NCBI GenBank assembly: GCA_965153455.1 | Contig: OZ234503.1 | Span: 1,612,001-1,676,000, forward strand | From: Sphagnum compactum | Lineage: Eukaryota; Bryophyta; Sphagnopsida; Sphagnales | Direction of reading: 5' to 3' | DNA length: 64,000 bases | In this document: piece by piece, positions 50,801 to 61,123 of the stretch | How positions within the stretch are numbered: the stretch's first letter is position 1 | How the letters are laid out: each line of letters opens with the position of its first letter | Notes under the pieces: model-generated | What the model was told of the DNA's origin: nothing | The model's input: only the letters and a program-made list of their open reading frames with translations | Databases searched by the model: none | Made by a program: the position numbers and the translations under genes

Positions 50801-52728
50801 ACTATTGAGTTGCAAGTCCACATAATACCCACATAGACTTTGTAAGTCCACAAAATGGCCACAACTTAAACTATTGCAAGTCCATAATAAATCCATGCCA
50901 ATCTGAAAATATCAAAAATTAACTTAACAATATAATAACTCCTAGATGGAATGTTTACACACTGTGTCCTTAGACATAGCAAATAAATATGAATGTCCAT
51001 CAATTTGAGTCTGTCCAGAAACTATCCATAGAGATTGTTGTTGCAAGTCCACACAATACCCACATGGATTTTGTAAGTCCACAAAATGGACACAAAGACT
51101 GCAAGTCCATAGGATATCCACACAAAATTTTGCAAATCCTAATTGTCCATCAATAAATCCAATCCAAATTAATTAATTTTTTTACAATATAATTTCCACA
51201 TGGACTATTTAAAAGTGTATAGATTCTAGCAAATAAATCTAAATGCCCATCAATATTGCCATTCCAAATTCAAAATCAAACATGTCCATAGATTGTCCAC
51301 ATAAATTATTGCAAATCCATGGACATAACAAAAAGTCTCCGGGATAGATCCATCAATAGACTTACATTCCAAATTTAAAAAACTCACTAATGTTGACAAA
51401 TTGCCCATAGAGACAACATTATAAGTCCATGAACTCAATGGACAGTCTTGAATGTCCATCAAAATGTGCATTCCAAATCACATAAGTCCACATATTGTCC
51501 TTCATAGTTTGTTACAAGTCCATGAACTTCACACATTCCTAAACATCCATCATTAGTCCCATACCAAATCTAAAACCATAAGAGTTGTCCACAAAATATC
51601 CAATAAGATTATTACAAGTCCATAGACTTAATAGAAAGTCCTAATTGTCTTCAATACTTCCCTTCCAAATCAAACAACTTCAAATGTGTCCACAAACTGT
51701 CCATAGATAGTCCTATTGCAAGTCCATGGACTTAACAAAAAGTCCTAATTGTCATTAATACTTCCTCTCCAAATCAAACAACTTCAAATTTGTCCATGAA
51801 TTTTCCATAACCGGTCCTATTACAAGTCCATGGACTTAACAAAAAGTCCTAATTGACCTCAATATTTCCCTTCCAAATCAAACAACTTCAAATACATGTG
51901 CAAACAAACTATCCACACTGTACATTGCAAGTCCATGGATTTAACAAAAAGTCCCAAATGTCATTTTCATGAAACTTGTACAAAAAGAACATCTAAACTT
52001 CCAAATTGCATTATGTGTTCATTCTAGAGTTATAATCTCAATCTGCATCTCTAAGTCTTGAACACTCTTCAACCAATTTCAATGCTCTCTCCAAGAGAAT
52101 TAAAAGTAAGAGAACTACCTATACATCTAAAGTTTCTTGCATTTCATGATGTCCATTGAAGTTTGAAGTCTAAGAATATAATTCACGGACATATTACAGA
52201 AAGCAAAGGAGTTAAAATCAAGCCACTCACGTATGTCTCCATTAAGAATTGGGTGGGGTTCTCATAAAAAACATTGGTTGTTACATGTTTCCGCATCACC
52301 TTCTTTCTCTTAGGACTCACTCTTGTATCTTGAATCCACTAGGTAATGACTGCAACTTTTGTGGTGGGCAACAAGGCATCATATCTTCTTTTCTTTATAG
52401 ACAAAGTCCACAAAAAAACACCATTCAAATTCATAAGCCTTTGCCGCTGCATTGCAACAAAAATATTCCAATGGTGAATACCTAGAGTGAGAGCTTTTTG
52501 TCTACATGACAAATTATTCCCAGTGGTGTTGCGGACAACAATAGTTAACAAAGCATGTTTGGTAACTAATTTTGCAACAGAAGATGGATTTTTCACCTCT
52601 TCCAAGCTTCTCACCAAACCTACAACAATTTCATTTTGCACTACAATGGATTTAACAACTTCAATGTCACTAGTCTTTGGAACTATGTCATATATGAAAG
52701 GATTAAAAAGAACCTTTGACATTAACAA
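47882..52728 (-). pseudogene. Transposase-like remnant (NYSF/QFKS/GTSHIKGP type)
   Basis: Minus-strand blocks occur in the order known from a family of uncharacterised transposase-like proteins in plants and animals. Exon A (52728-52231): ..GIHHWNIFVAMQRQ.., then RVSPKRKK..QFLMETY. A predicted intron follows (52230-49552). Exon B (49551 down): EFLQFQKTHPRI, KMKERNV, a YHVEM and C.C.C zinc-type block. At 49294-49061: ECLLGECENCGI..ISWKRFSLETI. At about 48975-48810: CLKHFPND..DFVQNYSFEIQNEVQS. At about 48660-48400: QFKSKTPWYFVGRYP and FFGTSHIKGPYDGA. At 48193-47882: DWDVEVLIP..DQFGQCGDYL. Many stops (for example TAG at 52337-52339) and frame changes make it inactive. I recall the family pattern but not a secure name. 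Confidence 0.7.
49840..51990. repeat. GTCCA satellite inside the transposase intron
   Basis: The phrase AATTGTCCATCAA marks unit ends at about 49909, 50167, 50313, 50461, 50601, 50757, 50990 and 51140, giving units of 140-156 bp. Each carries AAGTCCACA(A/G)AATG(C/G)CCACA, TATCCACA.ACTTTTGCAAAC and TTTGAGTCTGTCCATAGAC. Two intervals are longer (258 and 233 bp) because of an extra roughly 110 bp block (AATCCAT..AATTAACTT.ACAATATAATAA..AGCAAATAAAT), with a third copy at 51150-51245. From 51450 to 51990 a related unit of about 110 bp follows (CAAGTCCATGGACTTAACAA). Confidence 0.9.
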
Positions 52729-53096
52729 TCTTTTGGATTTAAAAGGAAGGTGATTCTAAGCCTATTGAATGTACTAAACAATATTAATTATAATTCTTTT
52801 AACCTCCCTCTCCTTTACTAGTGCTTTTACTGGTTGCATGGTATGAAAAACCAGATCATTTGTGGACAATCTTGTTGCCTTTCCCCGAGCCTTTCATATC
52901 CACTGCCTTTTTGCATTTTGATCGTGTTCAATCGTTCGTTGGGCAGGTTCGGGTCTTATGATGCACTATTACAAAATGTGGGTGTACTTCACTAATCCCC
53001 GTTCACTAGACTAGTAAATTCACTGCTTCTTCACTGGTCCCCGTTCACTACAACTAGTGAATTCATTCAAAATCTAGTGAAATCACTTGGCGTACA
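52729..53096 (-). other. Subterminal region between transposon end and first exon
   Basis: Contains the repeated AGTGAACGGGGA and CACTAG-type motifs at 52985-53080 and otherwise no ORF. It would hold the promoter and transposase-binding sites of the element if intact. Confidence 0.45.
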
Positions 53097-53117
53097 GGGA
53101 CACCTTTTGTTGTAGTG
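53097..53117 (-). repeat. CACTA-type terminal inverted repeat (one end)
   Basis: The minus strand from 53117 reads CACTACAACAAAAGGTGTCC. The next outer three bases on the plus strand are ATG (53118-53120), the expected place of a 3 bp target duplication. The matching end was not found. Confidence 0.65.
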
Positions 53118-55182
53118 ATGTTTGACCTTTTTTCATGGTCTTTACCATTACCCATTATAGCTTCAAGCAAAGACGAAATGCACATTTCATTAAATGAAAA
53201 AAAATCATTGTAGTTCGATGCCTCTAAACAACCACCTAAACCATCTTGCTCCCACCTTCAAAATATGCATTTGATTAGTGCACTTGCGGCCAAACTTTCT
53301 TGCAGGTCGATGCACACATGCAAGCCTAAAATTTAAACAACCCATGTCAAACTACATTGTTCGATTTCCAAAAGGCTTTGGAATAGAATAAAAAACTTGA
53401 ATAGAAGGGTTGGTGAAAGGTTATGACCTGAAACCTTGCCGAAGTTTGTCAAAGGTGCAAAACATGTTGGCAATTCCAAAGTGATTAGCTAATGCTAGTG
53501 TAGAGAAAGAAACCAAGGTCATGAGTTCTATACAATGGTGGATGTGAAAACATGCTCTATAACATTTACAACAAAAGCACAAAAGCTTCAAGATGCAAAG
53601 AAATAAGAGGTAATTACTCTCGTCGTGCTCAACGCAAAATTGAAAGGTGGGAGGTGATCGCTCTCCTTACGTTCAATGCAAAATCGAAAGGTTCGGAGAT
53701 TTGCTTTCAGTGCAACCTTTGAATTCCTTGACCTTCTCACAATGAACCCTAATCTATAAATGACATCACATCGGTATTCTGACGTCATTTGGTCAACCAA
53801 ACATGGTTATTACTAGAAAAAATTCCCCATTGATTCCTAAGGAAAAAATTCCATATGATCTAGAGCCCAATTATAGGCCTCTATTCTTAGCATGTGTACA
53901 CAAAAATAACTCAAGAACCTCTTTTTTCCAATATGCTAGGGACTCTTGACAAAACCACATTTTTTAACCTATTCAAAAGTCCATAATTAAAATCTTATAA
54001 TGCCATTTTGTAAAAAACTATAACTTAGTTTCTTTAATATGTTTTCTATCTAAAATCAATTCCTTAACAAACATACCTCAAATTATAGGACCATGGCAAA
54101 GTCCTTTAAAAAGTTGTTGCTAGGATTGCAGTCCATAATTTTCAACTTTGAAAAATCCATAACTCTAATTTTTTTTGTAATTATGCAAATATAAAATGTG
54201 GAACAAATACATAATCAAGTTAATATTTTCAAAATAAGTCCATAGATGAAAATCTTAAATTTATCCTACCCCATATGGTCATTACCATGACAACCACTCT
54301 ACATAATTTGTTAAAAAGTCCAAAAATTGGTCCACCTATTCATGCACTTTACATTAAGGTTTATTATAGAATGGGGCTATTACACCTCATACTGTCATTG
54401 AAGATTATGGTTTGCAAAAAAAATGAAGGTATTACACTTACCACTATTATTCAAAATTATAGTTTGTAAAAATATGAGGACATTGCACTTCCCAATATCC
54501 TTGATGATTTTGGTTTTCAGAATAATGAGGGTATTGTTATGCAAGAACACAACAAAAGCATGTGCAAGATGACAAAGGGTGGAGCTCACTTGAAATATGA
54601 TGAAGCTAACTCATAACAATGCTAAGATTTGCAAGGCAAGCATGAAGCCACCATTTACACTTGTAAAAAATGTAGATGAACGGGATCAACCTAGGGGGAG
54701 CTCACCCTAAACCTTGGAATGCAAGTTGGAATGCAAGGCAACAATATAAGGGAGTTACAAGACAATCACAAGAAAGGGCAACAAAAATGACAAAGGGGGT
54801 ACGAAGTTCACCTAAAATAATTTGTTATTGAAGCTTGCAACAATGCCCAGAGTTTCACAACAACCAAAATGCACCATCTACATTTGCAAAAACCCTAAAT
54901 GAATGGAAGCAACATGGGGTTGTGTGTAGCAACTTGCTATGCAAGACCACAATGAAAGGGACATTGAGAAACATCATTCCTTTTTAGTTAATTCTCTCTT
55001 CTCTACTACCTACTTACCTCTTTTTGTGATTGCCATTTGTCCCTAAATGTTTTTTTTTTTCCCTTTCTCTTTTTGTTGAACCCTGAATCCTTTTTTTGCT
55101 TTCTCACTTTGTTGAACTAGCTCCATCTCCATAACCATAGTCTTCAATCTTGTGAAAAGAGAGCAACAAAAGAGGAAATAGA

Positions 55183-55234
<52 letters not shown>

Positions 55235-55892
55235 GATAATGTGTCCATTCGTTCATTTTCCCACAAAATCAGAATATTGCACCTTGCATAGTCATTAACA
55301 ATTATGGTTTTTTTATAAAAATGAGGGTATCACAATGTAATTTACACTTGCAAGGCCTTACATGCCCAAAAAATATATACATGGGTTACTATAAATGTAT
55401 TTCAAAATATATACATATGTACATGCACACCATGCAAATGTAAGTTTAATACCTGAAATATACAAGATAAGAATTGTAAGTGTGAAAACTTGAATGTGTA
55501 AATGTAAATGATTTACACTTACCAAAAATTATACAGGTTGTGTTTTACAACCATTTACATTTATAGGCACAACACTAGTTGAACCGAATCTTATGAGCCT
55601 TGGCAGAAGGTCATTTTTTGAAACATGAAATATTTAATCAGAGTTAAGGCTTTCATTTTCTCAGAATCATAAGAATTCTGAAAAGCCTGATATATTTTCT
55701 CCAATTTCTAGTAATTAAATATCAATATTCCTGGTATTGTTTATATACTAAAATTTCTCATTCTTTTATTTGATATTTTTTATTTGAAAAAATATTTTTG
55801 TTTTCTAATGCTATTCCATGAATTTTTTTAATAGTATAAAAGGGAACCCTTAAATTCATTTGCTACAGTAAACTCTTAATTGTTGTGTTCTT
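53118..55892. other. AT-rich spacer, no gene seen
   Basis: A 54.36-54.54 kb stretch repeats an approximately 60 base phrase three times (AT(T/G)ATGGTTTGCAAAAA..GGTATTACACTTACCA-like). A further relative lies at about 55275-55335. No supported ORF. Confidence 0.45.
55183..55230. repeat. Compound microsatellite (AT)9(GT)15
   Basis: Uninterrupted AT repeats at 55183-55200 passing directly into GT repeats at 55201-55230. Confidence 0.95.
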
Positions 55893-56400
55893 GTCCCATA
55901 GGTAACCACAAAGGTTAGTTATGTACTAACCTTCCATGTGCATCTACCGACCTAAAAGCCATCTAGTGCGTTACATACTCACCTATCAACATAGTAACCA
56001 TTTACTTTCCCTACCTACTAACCTATGATACTTACCCACTTTCAGAGGCAGTTAGTTATTTGCATAGTGTTGGGGGTCAAGTAGGAGGATTCAGGGGATG
56101 GGTCACCATGGTGGAACCAGCTTGGTAACACAGTTGTTGTTCATGCCAATAAGGTTCTACCTTGGTAACTTATCTTGTAAACCCTCCTACTTCCACTGCC
56201 CACTGCCTGGGTAACTACCTAGGTAAGTGGGTAGGTAAGTAGGGTATGCAAGTGATTACTATTTAAGTAGGTAAGTAAGTAAGACAATTGTGGTTACTAG
56301 GGTAGGTAGGTAGGTAGATGCATGTGGATGGTTAGTACAGAGCTTACCATCATGGTTGGTTAGCTAATGGGATAGGAATAGAATGAAAATGTGTTTCCTG
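55893..56400. mobile_element. Foldback family B, copy 2, with ACCTA/TAGGT-rich arms
   Basis: The left arm (about 55893-56035: CCCATAGGTAACC.., GTACTAACCTTCCATGTGCA.., CCCTACCTACTAACC..) pairs in inverted orientation with the right arm (about 56205-56385: GGTAAGTGGGTAGGTAAGTA, GGTAGGTAGGTAGATGCATG, GGTTAGTAC.., GCTAATGGGATAGGAATAG). Arm ends match the element at 21.2-21.6 kb (GG(G)ATAGGAATAGAATGAAAA..CCATCCATCCTG). No coding capacity. Confidence 0.6.
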
Positions 56401-59400
56401 TTCATAAACCATCCATCCTGCATGGTGCACTGGTGGGTGCTGGTCTGCCCTTCAGGTTAGAGACATTGTGATACAGAAACCAGCTAAAGTTTGGTGTCCC
56501 TACAGTCTCCATTTGCAGGTCATGTGGAGTCCCACCATAGAAACATCCATCTCCAGCATAACTCAAGGGTCCACTTGTGCTTCACCATGCTAAGAAACAC
56601 GTGTTTCAATGTGGAATATCTATAATCCTTATGAATATCATGTAAAGGGCAGAGCCAATATGCGATGAGACTTGTTTATCAAGTTCACAAAATTCTTGCA
56701 TTGGTCCACAACCCCAATTGCCTCTGCTCTTTCCTTTAAACTATCTAGGAATCATTACCAGAAAAAAAACACACACACACACACACACACAAAAGTGAAC
56801 TGATTGGTCTCATGATTTCAATGACCCAAAACCCATCCTGTGATTAAAGAACTAAATTGAATAAAAAGCCATCATAAGCAAAGCAACAACGAAACCTAAC
56901 AACATTTGTTAATCACATTTTTGGTATAGTTCATACCCAATTGGAAACCAGTTCTCATATTGGCATCAACTGATGTTGCAAAGGTACCTACCTATTTCCA
57001 AAATGCATATACTAAGACTTGCATGAGAAGAAAAGAGCCAAGCAAAGAAATTCAAAGGAAGTCATCATCTCTTAATTACCTTTCTGACCACATGAACCCA
57101 CAAAATGAGTACTACAACTCATCACTTGAAGACAACCATTGTTCTTTGGCAAGTAGTTGACACTTTGTTTTCGCAGCCTATTGCTCTTCTGAATTTCTCA
57201 ACCTGTAGGTATCATCACATCAACCTTATTTTTGGTGTGAAATTTGATAAAAGTTTGGGTCACATATTCCCTTTTTTTCTGGGAAAACTCATCAAATTCC
57301 AAAATTTTAAAAATAAAATTTATCATCACATTTTGACTTGGAATCTAGTTTGGGGGTACTCTTCAAAGCAGTCTTCCACTTTTTGGACAAGTTCTAGAAA
57401 CATATCATCATTTAATGCTACATTCCTCTTCAGATGCTTCAATTGGTGCAAAATATAATGAAAAAAGCCAATGAGCCCTTATATCCATATTGCTGCACAT
57501 GGAAAGCATGGTTGTGTGTACAAACTACTCACATGCCAAATGCATGTTTCACACCAAACATACAATTCCATGAATTATTATTGTTGCATTGAGTTGTAAT
57601 GTAAGAAATTTGCTTTAATTTTTTTCCCAATTAAATTCTTAATTTTACTTATACAACTTCTTTTTTTTTGCATCCAATAACATTGTATAAAAATATGTAT
57701 TTCAAGTACATATTTGAAATTATCTTGTTTTTCATGCAAATTGTCAATTGAATTTGTTCAATTATGAACTTTACATAACGGGGATAAATGATGTGCAAGG
57801 GGTTCAACTTGAACAAAATGAATATTTACAAAATGAAATAAAAATATACACTCCATTTTGGATAGTGTCAAAATGATTGGAACCTTTTGCATGTTAGGTG
57901 CATATTAAAATAAACTAAAATTTTATTTACACTAGTTGGGAAACTCATGGTAATTTGCATAGATGTTGCAATTGTTCACAATTTTATTTTTTTGTTACAA
58001 TGGTAAGCTTTTGAAAATAAATGAAAGAAAAAAAGAAGTTTTCATACCATTTGGCAAATCATGAGCAAAATATAATGAAAAAAGATTGAAGGTACTCTAT
58101 CTATGAAGGAAGGTACTAGTTTGTTTGTTTGAATTTTTTTTGTTTATAGTTACGAGATCCACTTCAGATCACGTTCTTGGTCTCTTTGGAAATCTCTTGA
58201 GGAGGGGTGCATCAGCTTGGTTTCATAGTGTTTGGACTTGTTGTGCAAAAGTTCTTGAATATTGAATGATTTCTTCACTGAAAATTAAATTAAATTTTAG
58301 CTGAAAATTTCAGAAGAATTAGAATGTGCCTTTGGTGTTTTTGGAAAGATCTTGATGAGCAGGATTTAATGGAATTTATTTGGTAAGATTTGGATTCAGA
58401 ATGTGGGAGATATTGATTTTTAAATGATTTCTGCGACTGAAAATTCAAATAAATTCCAAAAAACCAGGTTTTGGAAAGAAAAATCAGTTGAGGACGTGGT
58501 AACACTTGGGACAACGGCACAGGCCACACTAGCTGCTTTGAAGGTTAGTTTGGAGTTAAGGAAACTTGTTTATAAAGGGTGAAAAGTTAGCTACGTAAGC
58601 CTCCGTGGTAGCGGAGGTCAAAAGAGATTCATAAGGGAAGGAGAAAGGTAAATATGTATGCATCCTATCAACGTACATCCATAAACATGGATGACAATAA
58701 TTTTCATCCAAATTTTCATCATTTGATCAATTTCATCTATGTGTTATTTTTTTCATGCATCTTGTTAACTTGGTCGATATTGTGATTTTCATTAATAAGA
58801 GTCATTTTCATTATGTAATAAATTCTATGAAAGGTATCCATGACTAGAGGTTTTCTCTTTTGTGAGAAATTTTGCACTATTGCAAAATCCAACAATTCCT
58901 TGCAAATTGCATAAAGGAAAGTATTGGGAAATTTCCCACAAAAGTAAGGTTACACTTTCCCTTTCACCAAGTTTGCATTGTTGACCTTTCTCCATCACCA
59001 CCGCTTGCAATTGCAGGATTTGTATAAAAGCCATCTCTAGCTCCCCTCTTCACTAGGAGCTTCATTATCTTTGTGCCTTTGGAGATTCAAAATAAATATC
59101 ACTCACTCCATTTTTTCTCACATCATTTTTCCCCCCTCAAACTTTCTTAGTTGTAGGCAAATGTTGCTTTAGGTGTAGGGTTTGTTGTAATGACATTCAA
59201 TTTCTTGAAGCATGTTTTTGTTGAAGTTGTTATTTGTGTAGGAATGAACTAGTCAATTTCCAATTTTTAACAAGTCCAATTTTGAGATCTACAAGAGCAG
59301 ATGTTCCTTCTAAGTAGGTGCATGGCATGCATGAAGATTAGAAGAAACCAACATCCACAATATTCTAACTTTGCTCCAATTTGAGGTTCTTTAGAGATTT

Positions 59401-59551
59401 ACTTTGTTAAAATACAAGTTGGTACCAACGTTAAGACCTTTAATTATATTTTCCTTTCAATGGTTGTTATAAGCTATGTTGCAACATAAATTAGAATATC
59501 AAGGATATTAGTTGTGAAATCTTCTAACTTCACATTTTTTTATGAAGATGG
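56401..59551. other. Intergenic region, no gene recognised
   Basis: Has an (AC)n microsatellite at 56769-56790. 59020-59095 contains TGTATAAAAG followed about 60 bases later by AATAAATATC, a promoter/poly(A) spacing like that of an LTR, but no second copy or retroelement protein is visible. ORFs are unsupported. Confidence 0.45.
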
Positions 59552-59835
59552 TTTAAGCTTAGAGCTTTGAGCTTGGAACTTAAAATTTAATGTGATTTTA
59601 ATTCATCTACATGGATAAATATGTTCATAGATAATGATTTCATATGGATGAATGTCAATTTTTCATGGATGAATTTCATTTATGGTTTGGATTAAATAAA
59701 TAAATCATTAGATGAAATTCATCCATGATTGGAAGATAAATGTATTCAAAATTATTTATATCCATCCTCATTTGTTGTCCAAATATTAATATTTCAAACT
59801 TGATTGTCATTTAATAATGATGGATAATGAAATTG
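59552..59835 (-). repeat. Inverted copy of the right part of the 17 kb element
   Basis: Read on the plus strand, this matches the reverse complement of about 17630-17920 over some 280 bases: GAGCTTTGAGCTTGGAACTT, AATGTGATTTTAAT, CATATGGATGAATGTCA, GGATGAATTTCATTTAT, GAAATTCATCCATGATTGGA and GTCATTTAATAATGAT all line up in order, roughly three quarters identical by eye. Confidence 0.8.
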
Positions 59836-59919
59836 TGATGGGTGTCGGCAATAACACATATTTAATTAATTTCGGACTTTAACTTTAATTCTGGACTTAA
59901 TTCAATATGCAAGAGGAGG

Positions 59920-60640
59920 CCAAAACACATTTGGTGGGCACCAAACATGACGTATTTCAACCATTTTTCATGTATTCGCATAAATTTTAAACAAAAAACT
60001 AAATTTGAAACCAAACTCAACATGATAGGGAACAAATTCACCCATCTAGTGGCCACCAAATAGGACGTATTTCAACATTTTTTCATGTAATTGCATAAAC
60101 TTTCAACAAAAAGCTGAATTTGAAACCAAATTCAACATGTTGGGGAACAAATTTACCTTTCTGGTGGCCACCAAATAGGACATATTTCAACCATCTTTTC
60201 ATGTAATTATAAAAAAATTCAACAAGAACGTGAATTTGATAAACTCAACAGATTGCGGAACAAAACCCATTTGTTGGCCACCACATAGGATGTATTTCAA
60301 CCAAGTTTTCATGTAACTTCATAAATTTTCAAGAATAAACTGAATTTGACATCAAATTCAACATGGTGCAAATGTTGAAATTTGTTTGGTGGCCACCAAA
60401 TAGAAGGAATTGCCACCATGCCAACACACATTTTCATAATTTTACTTAAAAACTTGAATTTCCATTCAAATTCAATATGATTGTCTAGTAGCCTTCGAAT
60501 TACTGAAATTTGAAACATATTTTAATTAATTTGCATAAAATCTGCACAAAAATGTGTAAACTCAAACATGTTTTAAATCAACTCAAACTTGTAAACTAAA
60601 GTCTAACCGATGTGGTGTTCACCAAATTTCCTTAATTATT
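59920..60640. repeat. 115 bp tandem array, about six units
   Basis: GGCCACCA(A/C)A(T/C)AGGA starts at 60051, 60166, 60276 and 60391. A diverged start is at 59936 and weaker ones at about 60490 and 60615. Spacing is therefore 110-125 bp. Each unit also has ATTTCAACCA..TTTTCATGTAA, AAATTTTCAACAA and TGAATTTG..AACTCAACATG. A/T-rich, no coding potential. Confidence 0.85.
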
Positions 60641-61123
60641 TCCATCCTCCTATCGTTAATTGCAAAAAATATCTTCAAATTGAAATTTGTCAAATTCAAT
60701 ATAAACTAAACCGGTTGGCTAAAATGAAAGTAAGACCTTACCAACCACAAATCATAAAACTTAAGTACATGATTGCCACTTTTTTTCATATTTATCACTA
60801 ATGCCACCAAACATCCACAAAAATTTCATCCACCCATGACATTAAAAAAACAATTTTAAATATATCATCTTTATAGTTGTTATTCATGCACATTTAAGAT
60901 GACATTTTAAAACAAGTAATGTCCATATTGACAAAAGGCCGACACATTGAAATGTTTATAAAAAGGATAAACATTAATATTCTTTTCAATGAACGCACAC
61001 AGGCAAATTGAATGTATTCGAGAACATGAAAATCCCATTTGAAAAAAAAATTAAACCTATGTTAAAAACCATAAAATAACACCAACATTTCTGCTTCATG
61101 TTCATAAAAAATTCGATTTGCAA
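60641..61123. other. Flank of the DUF7869 remnant, no gene seen
   Basis: AT-rich, with further loose GCCACCAAAC.TCCAC words at 60793 that may be a last decayed unit of the 115 bp array. The transposon's 3' end is probably here but was not located. Confidence 0.4.

Larger units (their letters stand above)
47882..53117 (-). mobile_element. Decayed DNA transposon with CACTA-like terminus
   Basis: The right boundary, read on the minus strand from 53117, starts CACTACAACAAAAGGTG. It is followed by clustered subterminal motifs: CACTAG three times, and AGTGAACGGGGA at two places followed by (C/T)AGTGAAG. Such ends define CACTA/EnSpm-type elements. The transposase remnant begins about 390 bases inside, in the same orientation. 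The left end is not identified, so 47882 is only the end of recognisable coding sequence. Confidence 0.6.

Noticed and set aside
49840-51990. CRISPR-like array
   Set aside because: The genome is plant nuclear, and units are contiguous diverged satellite monomers without constant repeats separated by unique spacers.
59020-59095. LTR or promoter from TATAAAAG and AATAAAT spacing
   Set aside because: Single occurrence, no paired repeat, primer-binding site or protein; such words are expected by chance in AT-rich DNA.
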